DNA from: Kriegella aquimaris
GTDB lineage: Bacteria; Bacteroidota; Bacteroidia; Flavobacteriales; Flavobacteriaceae
NCBI RefSeq assembly: GCF_900103215.1
Contig: NZ_FNGV01000002.1
Coordinates: 558,001 to 622,000, forward strand
Reading direction: 5' to 3'
Length of the DNA: 64,000 nt
This document shows, one piece after another, positions 33,897-43,962 of this stretch. A program made the position numbers and the translations under genes. Numbering within the stretch: the stretch's first letter is position 1; each line of letters begins with the position of its first letter. Below the pieces are notes generated by a model, which made no database searches, was not told the DNA's origin, and saw nothing but the letters and a program-made list of their open reading frames with translations.

Positions 33897-35215
33897 TGTT
33901 CTTTTCTAAGCTTCTCAAAAGCTTCCACAACAGCACTGTGTGTGACCGTATTTTTTTTGAAATACTGTTTCAGTACCTGTTTCTCCTCGTTGGTTGCACC
34001 CAATTGATTGAGAATATTCATAAGGTGCATTTTCATATGACCTTCTTGGATTCCTGTGGTCACCAATGAACTTAAAGCTGCAAAATTCTGTGCTAGTCCG
34101 GCTACGGCTACTATTTGCATCAATTCTTTTGCCGAGGGTTTATGTAATATTTCTAAAGCCAGTTTGACCATTGGATGCAAACTTGTTAACCCTCCTACTG
34201 TGCCTAGTGCCAAGGGTACCTCAATCCAGAATTTAAAAATATCATTCTCGATATTTGCATGTGAAAGGCTGGTATATAATCCATCTTTGCTTGCATATGC
34301 ATGAACCCCTGCTTCAATGGCCCTAAAATCATTCCCAGTGGCCAATACCACGGCATCGATGCCGTTCATGATTCCCTTGTTATGTGTGACGGCTCTAAAT
34401 GGCTCGATTTGGGCAATATTCACGGCCCTGACCATTTTGTCGGCAAACTCTCTCGCTGGTATCGAAGCATTTGCCGTTAGTCTATGTATAGGGCAACTGA
34501 CCTCTGCGCGTACCAAACAATTGGGTACGTAATTCGAAAGTATGCTCATCACAATTTCGATATCTTTTTCCGTTTCGGTAAATACGGCAAATATTTGTGC
34601 TTCCTTTTTAAAGGTCTTGGCAAATTGTTCTAGGCATGAATTTATAAAATTAGCGCCCATAGCATCCAATGTTTCAAATGTACAATGGAGCTGAAAGTAG
34701 TTTTTGAGTTGGTTGCTTTTATCGCGGAGGGTTATCTCTTTGATGCCCCCACCACGTTTCTCCATGTTTTTTGTGATATGGGCCGCATCTGAAATAAGTT
34801 TTGATTTCACCGATTTGAAAAAAGCAATCAGTTTCTCAGTATCTCCGACGTACATGAAATGCACTTGACCAATTTTTTGCGTGCCTAGCACTTTGGTTTT
34901 AAATCCCCCCCGATCCAACCAAAATTTAGCCGCTTTACTGGCTGCCGCAACTACCGAACTTTCTTCTATGGCCATGGGAATGGCATACAATTTGTCGTTA
35001 ATCAAGAAGTTTGGGGCAATACCTAATGGGAGATAGAAATTGGTAATTGTGTTCTCAATGAATTCGTCGTGCAGTTTTTGAAGCTTGTTTTCGGAGTTCC
35101 AATAGCGTTTTAAAATGGACTTGGTCGTTTTGGAATTATCTGTGTAATGCTCAGCGATCCACTCTATTTTTTCGTTCTTGGTCAGTTTGGAAAATCCTTC
35201 AATAGGAGAAGTCAT
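33893..35215 (-). CDS. mvaA: hydroxymethylglutaryl-CoA reductase, class II type
   Basis: A 440-residue protein when started at 35215. The longer ATG at 35248 would lie upstream of the -7 box (35236-35243) and is rejected. Class II reductase marks: ENTITNFYLPLGIAPNF with the catalytic Glu, THNKGIMNGIDAVVLATGND with catalytic Lys and Asp, and EGHMKMHLMNIL with the catalytic His near the C-terminus. It interconverts HMG-CoA and mevalonate; with the GYDIA kinase it indicates the mevalonate route to isoprenoids. Confidence 0.93.
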   Translation of the reverse strand: MTSPIEGFSKLTKNEKIEWIAEHYTDNSKTTKSILKRYWNSENKLQKLHDEFIENTITNFYLPLGIAPNFLINDKLYAIPMAIEESSVVAAASKAAKFWLDRGGFKTKVLGTQKIGQVHFMYVGDTEKLIAFFKSVKSKLISDAAHITKNMEKRGGGIKEITLRDKSNQLKNYFQLHCTFETLDAMGANFINSCLEQFAKTFKKEAQIFAVFTETEKDIEIVMSILSNYVPNCLVRAEVSCPIHRLTANASIPAREFADKMVRAVNIAQIEPFRAVTHNKGIMNGIDAVVLATGNDFRAIEAGVHAYASKDGLYTSLSHANIENDIFKFWIEVPLALGTVGGLTSLHPMVKLALEILHKPSAKELMQIVAVAGLAQNFAALSSLVTTGIQEGHMKMHLMNILNQLGATNEEKQVLKQYFKKNTVTHSAVVEAFEKLRKEQ

Positions 35216-35235
35216 AAGGTTGGTAGTTACTATGA

Positions 35236-35243
35236 CAAAGATA
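35236..35243 (-). promoter_or_regulatory. -7 box of the mevalonate gene pair
   Basis: TATCTTTG on the minus strand, 20 bp before the ATG at 35215. No -33 TTTG is visible at the expected spacing. It fixes the start choice for the reductase. Confidence 0.55.
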
Positions 35244-35458
35244 CGCATTATGACGAAAATGCGGGCGACCGTTTACCACTCTTAAAATTGTGCTTTTTAT
35301 GTCGTGACCCGCTTTTTTAAGAAGAATAATTAGTAAAATTGACAAAATGAACCGATTTTTGAGGATTTTTGAAGGCTCTTTGGAGTGTTTAGATAAAATG
35401 GACGGCTAATACGCAATGTGATAACTATCAGATTTGCTAGCTGTGAAAATTTATTTTG

Positions 35459-37624
35459 ATGAAAAATTTTTATGTTCTTTTGATTTTTTCCCTTGGTTTT
35501 TTTGCAACGATAAATGCGCAAGGGAAACAGATTTCAGTAGAAAAAATTTATGCAGGGGAATTTGATACCGAAGGCTTGCCACTACTGCAATCGATGAAAA
35601 ATGGTAAGCAATACACCATTCTCAATTTAGACAGGTCTAATGGCAGCAGTCGTCTCGACAAGTATGACTATACTACTTTAGAGAAGGTCGAAACCATTGT
35701 TTCTTCAAGCGATTTGGAGTCGATACAAAATTTTTCTTCCTATTCCTTTAGTGAAGATGAATCAAAAATTCTTTTGGCTACCCAAGTAGAACCGATTTTT
35801 AGACGTTCAACATTGGGTATTTTTTTTGTTTATGACATTGAATCTAAAAGCTTGACCAAGGTTTCAGATGCCAAAATTCAAGAACCTTTACTATCGCCAG
35901 ATGGTAGGCAAGTTGCCTATGTATCGAGCAACAATCTTTACATTTTCGATATAACCTCAAAAAAAACAAGGCAAATTACAGATGACGGCGTCAAAAACAA
36001 AATCATCAATGGGGTGACCGACTGGGTCTACGAAGAAGAGTTTGCTTTTGTGCGTGCCTTTGCATGGAATTCGAATGGAACTAAAATAGCGTTCTTACGT
36101 TTTGATGAGACCGATGTGCCTGAGTTTTCGATGGATGTGTATGGAGCGGAACTCTACCCAAGGCCTTATGTGTTTAAATATCCTAAAGCTGGAGAAAACA
36201 ATGCCATAGTGACCTTACATATTTTCGATGTTCAAGATGGGCAAATTTCAAAAGTTGATTTAGGAGACGCCTACTATATTCCACGTATCAAATGGATGCA
36301 CAACTCGAACTATTTGAGCGTACAGACTATCAATCGCCATCAAGACCATTTGATGCTTCATGCGGTTAATGCCACGGACAACTCCGTTTCATTGTTGCTT
36401 GAAGAAAGAGACAAGGCCTATGTTGATGTTACCGATAATTTGACTTTCTTAGCTGATGATAGTTTCATATGGACCAGCGAAAAAGATGGAAATAATCATA
36501 TTTACCTGTATAATGAAGAGGGCCAATTGATGAATCAGATAACAAAAGGTCAATGGGAAGTCACCAATTATTATGGATACGATCAAAATGAAGATAGGGT
36601 TTATTATCAATCAACTGAAAATGGCTCGATTAATAGAGGTGTTTATAGTATATCAAGCGGTGGCAAGAATAAAGAGGCGCTAGCTGCCGACAAAGGGACA
36701 AATACAGCTGATTTCAGCGCAGATTTTACTTATTTCGTCAATACGTATTCCAATGCTGCAACACCGCCGGTTTACACGTTGCATTTGGCCTTGACCGGTA
36801 AGAAACTAAAGAGTATCAAAGACAATGCTGCGTTAAAGCAGAAGTTAAGTGGTTATGATATCAGTTTTAAGGAGTTTTCTACCTTGAAGGTAAATGGTAA
36901 TGATCTAAATATGTATATGATCAAACCTAAAGATTTTGATTCTTCAAAAAAATATCCGTTGTTCATGACCCAATATAGTGGTCCGGGCTCGCAGAGTGTT
37001 GCAAACCGCTGGATGGCTTCTAATGACTACTGGCACGAAATGTTGGCACAGCAGGGCTATATTATAGCATGCGTTGATGGAAGAGGTACTGGTTTCAAAG
37101 GCAGCGATTTTAAGAAAATTACCCAGAAAGAACTTGGCAAATACGAAGTTGAAGATCAGATTACTGCCGCTAAGAAGTTAAGTGAACTTCCATATATCGA
37201 TGCTAAACGAACTGGAATTTGGGGTTGGAGTTATGGGGGTTTTATGTCTACCAATTGTATTTTAAAAGGTAATGATGTTTTTGAGACCGCGATTGCCGTG
37301 GCGCCGGTAACCTCATGGCGCTTTTATGATTCAATCTATACGGAACGTTACATGCAAACACCGCAAGAAAATGCTAGTGGTTACGATGATAATTCGCCAT
37401 TCAATTATCCTGAACTCTTAAAAGGTGATTATCTTTTGATCCATGGGTCGGGCGATGATAATGTACATGTGCAAAACAGTATGCGCATGATAGAAGCATT
37501 GGTGCAAGCCAACAAACAATTCGATTGGGCAATTTATCCCGATAAAAATCACAGCATTTATGGTGGTAATACGCGTGTTCACCTCTATAATATGATGACT
37601 AATTTCATTAAGGATAACTTATAA
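35459..37624 (+). CDS. S9B dipeptidyl peptidase IV-like protease, exported
   Basis: A 721-residue protein with a Sec signal (MKNFYVLLIFSLGFFATINAQ); the TTG one codon earlier is not needed. Residues ~40-470 are the DPP-IV propeller, with the double-Glu motif DWVYEEEF that grips the substrate N-terminus. The alpha/beta hydrolase domain has the Ser nucleophile in GWSYGG, Asp in GSGDDNVH and His in DKNHSIYGG. It should release N-terminal X-Pro dipeptides in the periplasm. The POT peptide transporter gene 11 bp downstream fits uptake of these products. Confidence 0.95.
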   Translation: MKNFYVLLIFSLGFFATINAQGKQISVEKIYAGEFDTEGLPLLQSMKNGKQYTILNLDRSNGSSRLDKYDYTTLEKVETIVSSSDLESIQNFSSYSFSEDESKILLATQVEPIFRRSTLGIFFVYDIESKSLTKVSDAKIQEPLLSPDGRQVAYVSSNNLYIFDITSKKTRQITDDGVKNKIINGVTDWVYEEEFAFVRAFAWNSNGTKIAFLRFDETDVPEFSMDVYGAELYPRPYVFKYPKAGENNAIVTLHIFDVQDGQISKVDLGDAYYIPRIKWMHNSNYLSVQTINRHQDHLMLHAVNATDNSVSLLLEERDKAYVDVTDNLTFLADDSFIWTSEKDGNNHIYLYNEEGQLMNQITKGQWEVTNYYGYDQNEDRVYYQSTENGSINRGVYSISSGGKNKEALAADKGTNTADFSADFTYFVNTYSNAATPPVYTLHLALTGKKLKSIKDNAALKQKLSGYDISFKEFSTLKVNGNDLNMYMIKPKDFDSSKKYPLFMTQYSGPGSQSVANRWMASNDYWHEMLAQQGYIIACVDGRGTGFKGSDFKKITQKELGKYEVEDQITAAKKLSELPYIDAKRTGIWGWSYGGFMSTNCILKGNDVFETAIAVAPVTSWRFYDSIYTERYMQTPQENASGYDDNSPFNYPELLKGDYLLIHGSGDDNVHVQNSMRMIEALVQANKQFDWAIYPDKNHSIYGGNTRVHLYNMMTNFIKDNL

Positions 37625-37635
37625 TTTAATTATTT

Positions 37636-38994
37636 ATGGCGGATACGATTCAACCTATAAAACGAAAAGAACTTTTTGGACATCCTGTAGGACTGTATGT
37701 TTTATTTTTTACCGAAATGTGGGAGCGTTTTTCTTACTACGGGATGCGGGCCATTTTGGTATTGTATCTGGTAACTGCGACTACGGAGAGTAACCCTGGC
37801 TTGGGATGGACAAATTTGGAAGCACTTAAACTTTATGGGTGGTATACGATGTTGGTATATGTAGCCTCCATTCCAGGAGGCATCATTGCGGATCGAGTGC
37901 TGGGCCAAAAAAAAGCAGTGATAGTCGGTGCTATACTATTGGTTATAGGGCATAGTATTTTAGCCATTGAGGAATTATGGGCATTTTACACGGGACTTGG
38001 CTTTATAATTTCAGGGGTAGGAATGTTAAAGCCAAATATATCTACAATGGTAGGTGGCCTATATCCTAAAGGTGATATTCGAAGGGATAAAGGCTTTACC
38101 ATTTTTTATATTGGGATCAATATCGGCGCTTTTCTCTCTAGTTTGATTGTTGGTTATGTGGGTGAGGTCTATGGTTGGCATTATGGTTTTGGCCTTGCCG
38201 GTATATGTATGCTTCTAGGTCTTGTTCAGTTTTTGTACGGCCAAAAACATTTACAAGGTGTTGGAGACTACTTAGGGAAATCTGAAAATGAAGAAGATCG
38301 AGAGTCGTTAAAGAGACCGCTTACGAAAATAGAAAAAGATCGGGTCATCGTATTGATCCTTTCTTTTCTCATGGTCATCGTTTTCTTTGGAGCCTTCGAA
38401 CAGGCCGGAGGGCTTATGAATATTTTTGCCAAGGATAATACGAATAGGATGTTAATGGGGTGGGAGGTTCCCGCTTCGTGGTTTCAATCGGTTAATGCGT
38501 TTTTCATAATAACCTTAGGAGCCGTAGTCGCAAATTTCTGGGCTAACCGGAAACTGAAAGGTAAAGAGGCTTCTTCTCTTTTTAAGATGATTATGGGACT
38601 TATGATTATGGGTATAGGATTCTTGTTTATGACCGCAGCTACGGCTCAATTTCATGAATCTGGTTCTGCAGCTATGTATTGGTTGATTTTGGCTTATCTG
38701 TTTCATACTGTCGGGGAGCTCAGTCTATCACCGGTGTCACTTTCTTTTGTGACCAAGTTGGCGCCTGCCAAATACGCATCCTTAATGATGGGGCTTTATT
38801 TTGCAACCACTGGCTTAGGTAATAAAGTGGCTGGATTATTAGGTGAATCTGCTTCCCAGTTCGGGGAATACAAGGTATTTACGGGAATCGCCTTATTTTG
38901 TATTCTTTTTGGATTGTTGATTTGGGTATTCCTTAAAAAATTAAAGGCGTTGACTCATGGCGCTGAAGATGATGAACGCAAAATAGCAAACTAG
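37636..38994 (+). CDS. POT/PTR2 family proton-coupled peptide transporter
   Basis: A 452-residue membrane protein with about 12 helices. The family marks are FFTEMWERFSYYGMRAILVLY in the first helix (ExxERFxYYG, proton coupling), GGIIADRVLGQKKAV after helix 2, and GMLKPNISTMVGGLY with FTIFYIGINIGAF in the PTR2 signature region. It should import di- and tripeptides across the inner membrane. The gene follows the DPP-IV gene by 11 bp, so a peptide-salvage operon is likely. Confidence 0.95.
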   Translation: MADTIQPIKRKELFGHPVGLYVLFFTEMWERFSYYGMRAILVLYLVTATTESNPGLGWTNLEALKLYGWYTMLVYVASIPGGIIADRVLGQKKAVIVGAILLVIGHSILAIEELWAFYTGLGFIISGVGMLKPNISTMVGGLYPKGDIRRDKGFTIFYIGINIGAFLSSLIVGYVGEVYGWHYGFGLAGICMLLGLVQFLYGQKHLQGVGDYLGKSENEEDRESLKRPLTKIEKDRVIVLILSFLMVIVFFGAFEQAGGLMNIFAKDNTNRMLMGWEVPASWFQSVNAFFIITLGAVVANFWANRKLKGKEASSLFKMIMGLMIMGIGFLFMTAATAQFHESGSAAMYWLILAYLFHTVGELSLSPVSLSFVTKLAPAKYASLMMGLYFATTGLGNKVAGLLGESASQFGEYKVFTGIALFCILFGLLIWVFLKKLKALTHGAEDDERKIAN

Positions 38995-39022
38995 GTCCGA
39001 AGGCACCGAAAAGTCTAATTTA

Positions 39023-41050
39023 TCATGGTTTTTCTTTAAAATAATAAGCTCCTTTTTCACCTGTATAGTGAAAAGGGAGTTTTCTTTTATCACAAGTTTC
39101 CGACCACCGCATAATATAACTTTTGTAATTGCTACCGTCGGCAATGATAAATCGGGGTTGCAACGAATCGATTAATCGGTTTAAATTTAATTTAGGTGAT
39201 TGGGTCAACCACACATAATCAGGGCGGAACTCTTTTGGGGCATGAAGGCCTAAACTGTCGATTACAAGTATCTGGCTGTTTTGCCACTCATAGCTATTTT
39301 TTAAAGGGCTGTACTTGATTGACGCTATATGCTCACCAATTTGATAATTTGTGGCCATTGGCTTAATTCTATTGGTGTCTTGGGCCATGACAAAGAGCTG
39401 ACTCCCCTTTTGATGTATTAAAACGGAGTTCCTTGTTTGATGGCCTACAAAAAGAACCTCCTTTTTCTGGGTTTGATAGCTGATGTAAAACAACCAAGCC
39501 TGAAAAGCAATAATGCTTAGCCCTAAGCCCATCATTCGCTTGAATGTAGGCGTGATAAGACACCATACCAAACTTATCAAGACACAATAAGCTACTATCA
39601 TTTGTACACCATCAAAGGAAATATTCTTAAAAAGAAATGCTTCCTGTTGTGCCACCCATGCTATGATGGCATTCATCCAAAAAATTAGCGTATCGTAAAT
39701 AGTAACCAAAAAATCGGGAAGAAGGTCTAATAATGCCAAGACGATGACTAAAATGCCCATCCCTAGAATTAATCCTAAAGCGGGCACTATCAAAAGGTTT
39801 GAAATAAAGAACAGTCCGGGAAATTGATGAAAATAAAAAAGACTTATAGGTACGACCCCTACCTGAGCAGCTAGGCTTACGGCAAGTAGTTGCCATATTT
39901 TTCGAAGAATGCCATTTTTGGGAGACCATAATTTTTGGAACAGGGGATATATCCACACAATCGAAAACACGGCAGCATAGCTCATTTGGAAACCTACTTG
40001 GAACAGCAGGTTCGGGTTTACAACCAATAGGATGGCGAACATCGATAGTGCCAAAATATTAAACGTGTTACTGGGTCTGTTTAAATACAACGCATAAGCC
40101 ACAAAAGAAAACATGGTGACAGCTCTTGTGACCGAAGCTGATAACCCCGCCAAAAAGGCGAAGGCCCAAAGTAGTATAAGAATAATGGCGAGCTTTAGGG
40201 TTCTACCATGTGGTAATAGCTCTAATGGACGTAACAGAAATTGCAGTAAGAGTAATATAATGCCTATATGCAGACCTGAAACGGCTAAGATATGAACGGC
40301 ACCCGCATCTTTATAGTTCGTATAAGTAGCTTCTGAAAGGTCGTTTCGTTGCCCTAATAAAAGCGCTTGAATAATCGCCAGTTCGTCGGCTCCAAAATGA
40401 GCCTTTTCTAGTTTGGCTATTATAAGGTTTCTAAGCTTGGCCGCCAGACCGTGCAGGGTTGTTGATCTCGTTTTGGTTATGGCAAACTCGTTGTTTTTTA
40501 GCTGTAGTTGATGGTAGATGCCCAAGTCTTCCAAATATTGTCTGTAGTCGAACTGATGTGGATTCATTGGAGGGGATATGGTATCAAGAATACCATAGGT
40601 CAAAATTTCGTTGTCGACATCAAGTGATTGGGTAGCACTGTCAGTTAAAATTGAAACGACGATTCTTCCTGAGACTTGAAGGCTATCCATACGTTTGACA
40701 TCGACTACATAACGATTTGAAAATGGGGTTGGTTTTAGAATTTCCCGAACTTTTAGAAGCCAAAGCTCTTTTTGATACGTGTTAAAGTGGGAATAATGAT
40801 TTGGTTGATTTTTAGGCATTGACAATGAAACCGCAAGCATACCCATAAACACTGTGGTTAGTGCGACCACTATGGGATAGGCAAGGGAGCCTCTTGGCTT
40901 CTTACGAATAAAAAGAAGGGCTAGGGTGATAATGCCCAAAAGTGTAGCAACGAACATAGTCGTGCTTTCAACGTTCAGGTAATGGCCAATTAAAATGCCA
41001 ATTACCAAAAACAAGGTCAGCTGTATGGGAATAAATCTAAGGAGCCGCAT
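39023..41050 (-). CDS. comEC: ComEC/Rec2 family DNA-uptake channel protein
   Basis: A 675-residue protein. N-terminal helices and a DUF4131-type soluble region (~20-190) precede the Competence domain (~220-490), recognised by LLLGQRNDLSEATYTNYKDAGAVHILAVSGLHIG (split here as LLLGQRNDLSEA and HILAVSGLHIG) and FLAGLSASVTRAVTMF. The C-terminal ~150 residues occupy the place of the metallo-beta-lactamase domain but lack a visible HxHxDH motif. ComEC carries single-stranded DNA through the inner membrane during transformation. No other competence gene is nearby. Confidence 0.9.
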   Translation of the reverse strand: MRLLRFIPIQLTLFLVIGILIGHYLNVESTTMFVATLLGIITLALLFIRKKPRGSLAYPIVVALTTVFMGMLAVSLSMPKNQPNHYSHFNTYQKELWLLKVREILKPTPFSNRYVVDVKRMDSLQVSGRIVVSILTDSATQSLDVDNEILTYGILDTISPPMNPHQFDYRQYLEDLGIYHQLQLKNNEFAITKTRSTTLHGLAAKLRNLIIAKLEKAHFGADELAIIQALLLGQRNDLSEATYTNYKDAGAVHILAVSGLHIGIILLLLQFLLRPLELLPHGRTLKLAIILILLWAFAFLAGLSASVTRAVTMFSFVAYALYLNRPSNTFNILALSMFAILLVVNPNLLFQVGFQMSYAAVFSIVWIYPLFQKLWSPKNGILRKIWQLLAVSLAAQVGVVPISLFYFHQFPGLFFISNLLIVPALGLILGMGILVIVLALLDLLPDFLVTIYDTLIFWMNAIIAWVAQQEAFLFKNISFDGVQMIVAYCVLISLVWCLITPTFKRMMGLGLSIIAFQAWLFYISYQTQKKEVLFVGHQTRNSVLIHQKGSQLFVMAQDTNRIKPMATNYQIGEHIASIKYSPLKNSYEWQNSQILVIDSLGLHAPKEFRPDYVWLTQSPKLNLNRLIDSLQPRFIIADGSNYKSYIMRWSETCDKRKLPFHYTGEKGAYYFKEKP

Positions 41051-41078
41051 GAGCGCCAGTTTAATATGGAACAGAAAG

Positions 41079-41630
41079 TTACAGGATTCGGGTGGCTTTC
41101 ACAAAAGCATAGTTCCAATATCCTTCGTGTAATGATGACACGATAACGCCTCGAGAGGTGGTGGAGTGAATAAACTTGATGTCATCTCCGTCAATAGCCA
41201 CTACCATGCCAACATGGTTGATTCTTTTGGATGCCTTTCCAGTTTTGAAAAAAAGAAGATCACCCTTTACAATATTCTTTAATCTTATGGGGTTGCCTTG
41301 CTCTGCCATCTGATAAGAGACCCTTGGCAAGTTAATGTCGTGTTCTCCAAAGGAGATGTAGAGCAGTCCTGAACAGTCCATTCCTTTTGTGGTAGTGCCG
41401 CCATATTTATAGCGAACGCCTGAAAAGGTTAATGCCGTGTTGATGATGTTTTCTGCTTTTGATTTTGGTCGCCTCGTTTCTTTTTCGGCCCGTTCTTCCC
41501 TTGGTGCAGAAATTCTAGGCGATGCCGCTACGGAGACTTTTCGTTCTTGTGAATGGGCCGCTTTCTTCTTAGTGGCACCGCAGCTGGCCACGATAAGTAA
41601 GAGTAATAAATAACCAATGTTGCGAATCAT
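41079..41630 (-). CDS. NlpC/P60 (C40) peptidoglycan endopeptidase lipoprotein
   Basis: A 183-residue protein. Signal and lipobox LLLLLIVASCG give lipidated Cys17; a basic, disordered linker (~20-60) follows. The C40 domain has KYGGTTTKGMDCSGLLY with the catalytic Cys, RINHVGMVVAIDGD with the catalytic His, and FIHSTTSRGV with the third polar residue. It should cut stem peptides of peptidoglycan in the periplasm. It is followed by comEC after 28 bp on the same strand. Confidence 0.93.
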   Translation of the reverse strand: MIRNIGYLLLLLIVASCGATKKKAAHSQERKVSVAASPRISAPREERAEKETRRPKSKAENIINTALTFSGVRYKYGGTTTKGMDCSGLLYISFGEHDINLPRVSYQMAEQGNPIRLKNIVKGDLLFFKTGKASKRINHVGMVVAIDGDDIKFIHSTTSRGVIVSSLHEGYWNYAFVKATRIL

Positions 41631-41663
41631 TCGACACTATAGTTTAAGGCGGCAATCTCAAAA

Positions 41664-42776
41664 TTAAACATTTTGGACAATAAGATTGGCGGCTTTTTTG
41701 CTGGCTCCCGTACCACCTAATTTTTTTTCCAATTGAAAATAAGCTTCAATCTGCAATGCACGCGATGGGCCTTCGATTATTTTAGAGAGCTCAAATTTCA
41801 GGTTTTTGGTATTCAGATCATCTTGTATCAACTCTTTGACTACTTCTTTTTCCATAATCAGGTTCACCAACGATATATAATCTAAAGTAACGATCCGTTT
41901 TGCAATTTGGTATGAGAGCCAATTGGCTTTATAACATACCACCTGTGGAATCTTGAATAACGCCGTCTCCAATGTAGCAGTGCCGCTTGTGACCAATGCG
42001 GCATGTGAATGGCTCAATAGGTCATAGGTCTTGTTCGATACGAAACTAACATTGGGGTTGTTTAAAAAAGGAGCGTAAAAATCATTGTCTAAACTAGGAG
42101 CGCCTGCGATAACAAAATTATAATTTTGAAAATCATCGACTACCGATAACATAATACGTAACATTTTTTGCACCTCCTGTTTTCTGCTTCCGGGCAATAA
42201 GGCTATAATCGGCTTTTTTTCGTCCAGGTTATTTTCTCTTCGAAAGGTTGTTTCAGTGGTTTTTTTACGACTTTCTATGGCATCGATCAAAGGATGACCT
42301 ACAAAATGTACGGGAAACCCATGTTTTTGCTCATAAAATTCTTTTTCAAAGGGAAGAATGACATACATGGCATCGATATCCCTTTTAATCTTTTCAATAC
42401 GGCTTTCGCGAGAAGCCCAAATTTGGGGAGAGATATAATAATTGGTCTTATAGCTTTTTTCTTTTGCCCACTTGGCAATTCGCAAGTTGAACCCTGAAAA
42501 ATCGATAAAAATAATGACGTCGGGCTTAAATTGCTGTATGTCTTTTTTGCAGAATGTAATATTCTTGGCAATGGTGTTCAAATTCAAGATTACTTCAAAA
42601 AAGCCCATAAAGGCCATTTCTTTATAGTGTTTTGCCAAAGTGCCACCTGCCTGCTGCATAAGGTCGCCGCCCCAACAGCGTATGGTAGCTTTTGGGTCTT
42701 CGACCTTTAGCGCTTTGATAAGGTTCGATCCGTGAAGATCGCCAGATGCTTCCCCCGCTATGATGTAGTATTTCAT
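41664..42776 (-). CDS. lpxB: lipid-A-disaccharide synthase
   Basis: A 370-residue GT19 enzyme that joins lipid X and UDP-2,3-diacylglucosamine in lipid A synthesis at the inner membrane. Marks: YYIIAGEASGDLHGSNLI at the N-terminus, WGGDLMQQAGG, IIFIDFSGFNLR, YISPQIWASRE, HFVGHPLIDAI, ALLPGSRKQEV and ALVTSGTATLETALF. Length is normal. It lies in a minus-strand series with surE and a small membrane protein upstream and the NlpC/P60 gene downstream. Confidence 0.96.
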   Translation of the reverse strand: MKYYIIAGEASGDLHGSNLIKALKVEDPKATIRCWGGDLMQQAGGTLAKHYKEMAFMGFFEVILNLNTIAKNITFCKKDIQQFKPDVIIFIDFSGFNLRIAKWAKEKSYKTNYYISPQIWASRESRIEKIKRDIDAMYVILPFEKEFYEQKHGFPVHFVGHPLIDAIESRKKTTETTFRRENNLDEKKPIIALLPGSRKQEVQKMLRIMLSVVDDFQNYNFVIAGAPSLDNDFYAPFLNNPNVSFVSNKTYDLLSHSHAALVTSGTATLETALFKIPQVVCYKANWLSYQIAKRIVTLDYISLVNLIMEKEVVKELIQDDLNTKNLKFELSKIIEGPSRALQIEAYFQLEKKLGGTGASKKAANLIVQNV

Positions 42777-42818
42777 AATAGATTCAAATTCGATACATCT
42801 GCAAACTGTTGATGGTAG

Positions 42819-43103
42819 TTAAAAAACTTTATAGTAAAGAATGATTAGCGCTGTCAAAATAGTGGCAATCAAAACACCTTTGGCCCTTTGATCTCTTCGC
42901 AGTCTCAAAAATCCGAAAAAGACAATCAGGTTCAATATGGCGCCTAATGCCAATAAACTACCTACATGACCTTGTTGTATTGCCGCTTCGAAGGTTTCGG
43001 TTATCCCAAATTCTGAAAACAAAAGAATGTATATCAATGTGCCCAAGACATTAGCGATGACGCCAACGACAAATCCTATAAAAAGCTCCTTTTTCTGATT
43101 CAT
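42819..43103 (-). CDS. small membrane protein between surE and lpxB
   Basis: A 94-residue protein with three hydrophobic segments (FIGFVVGVIANVLGTLIYILL, SLLALGAILNLIVFFGFL and GVLIATILTALIILYY) and a basic loop (RLRRDQRAKG). I do not recognise a named family. Its place between surE and lpxB on one strand with short gaps suggests one transcript and an envelope role. Confidence 0.8.
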   Translation of the reverse strand: MNQKKELFIGFVVGVIANVLGTLIYILLFSEFGITETFEAAIQQGHVGSLLALGAILNLIVFFGFLRLRRDQRAKGVLIATILTALIILYYKVF

Positions 43104-43171
43104 TTTTTAATTTAAGTTTAGGCTTTCTTAAAAAGAAGGCATGAATATACTGATCAAAATCGAATCTTATA

Positions 43172-43945
43172 TTAAAAATCCCAAGAATTCAACTGCTGTA
43201 TGGCATGATGGGCGGTAAGGTCGAACTGGGTTGGTACAACCGATATATAGCCATTAGCCAAAGCCCATTCGTCAGTATCTTCTCCTTTGTCCAGAAGTTC
43301 AAATTCTCCTGTTAGCCAATAGTAATCTTTACCCATCGGATTGGTTCGCTTATCAAACTTTTCCTTCCAGTTTGCACGGGCCTGTCGGCATATTTTTATT
43401 CCTTTTAAATCTTTCTTTCCCAGGTTCGGAATATTCACATTGAGCACAACTCCTCTAGGAATGCCATTTACCAGTGCTTCATTAACTATTTTCTTTATTG
43501 CCGTTTCTGCCGGTTGGAAATCTGCTTCCCATGAATAATCGCACAGAGAAAAACCAATGGCGGGTATGCCTTCGATTCCTGCTTCGATAGCGGCACTCAT
43601 AGTGCCAGAGTATATGACATTGATAGACGAATTCGAACCATGGTTTATACCACTGACACTGATATCGGGCCGCCGTCCTAAAATTTCTTGTAAGGCCAGT
43701 TTTACACAATCTGCAGGAGTGCCACTACAGCTGTATTCTTCTGTAGCTCCATGTTCTTTATCTACCGTAATTTTAGCTGAAAACAGTGTGTTGTCTAGGG
43801 TTATGGCATGCCCTTTGCCCGATTGTGGACTGTCGGGTGCGACCACTACGACCTCTCCAATGGTTTTCATATACTTTATTAAGGCCCGAAGTCCCGGTGC
43901 CGTAATTCCGTCATCATTGGTGACTAAAATTAAAGGTTTGCCCAT
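43172..43945 (-). CDS. surE: 5'/3'-nucleotidase SurE
   Basis: A 257-residue protein with the SurE metal site: LVTNDDGITAPGL at the N-terminus, VVVAPDSPQSGKGHAIT, CSGTPADCVKLAL, VSGINHGSNSSINVIYSGT and SAAIEAG. It removes phosphate from 5'- or 3'-nucleotides and supports survival in stationary phase. It is cytoplasmic. A -7 box lies 17 bp upstream. Confidence 0.95.
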   Translation of the reverse strand: MGKPLILVTNDDGITAPGLRALIKYMKTIGEVVVVAPDSPQSGKGHAITLDNTLFSAKITVDKEHGATEEYSCSGTPADCVKLALQEILGRRPDISVSGINHGSNSSINVIYSGTMSAAIEAGIEGIPAIGFSLCDYSWEADFQPAETAIKKIVNEALVNGIPRGVVLNVNIPNLGKKDLKGIKICRQARANWKEKFDKRTNPMGKDYYWLTGEFELLDKGEDTDEWALANGYISVVPTQFDLTAHHAIQQLNSWDF

Positions 43946-43962
43946 TGAAATACTTTATGGCG

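Noticed and set aside
35216-35248. Upstream ATG extending HMG-CoA reductase by 11 residues
   Set aside because: The -7 box at 35236-35243 lies inside this extension, so the ATG would not be in the mRNA.
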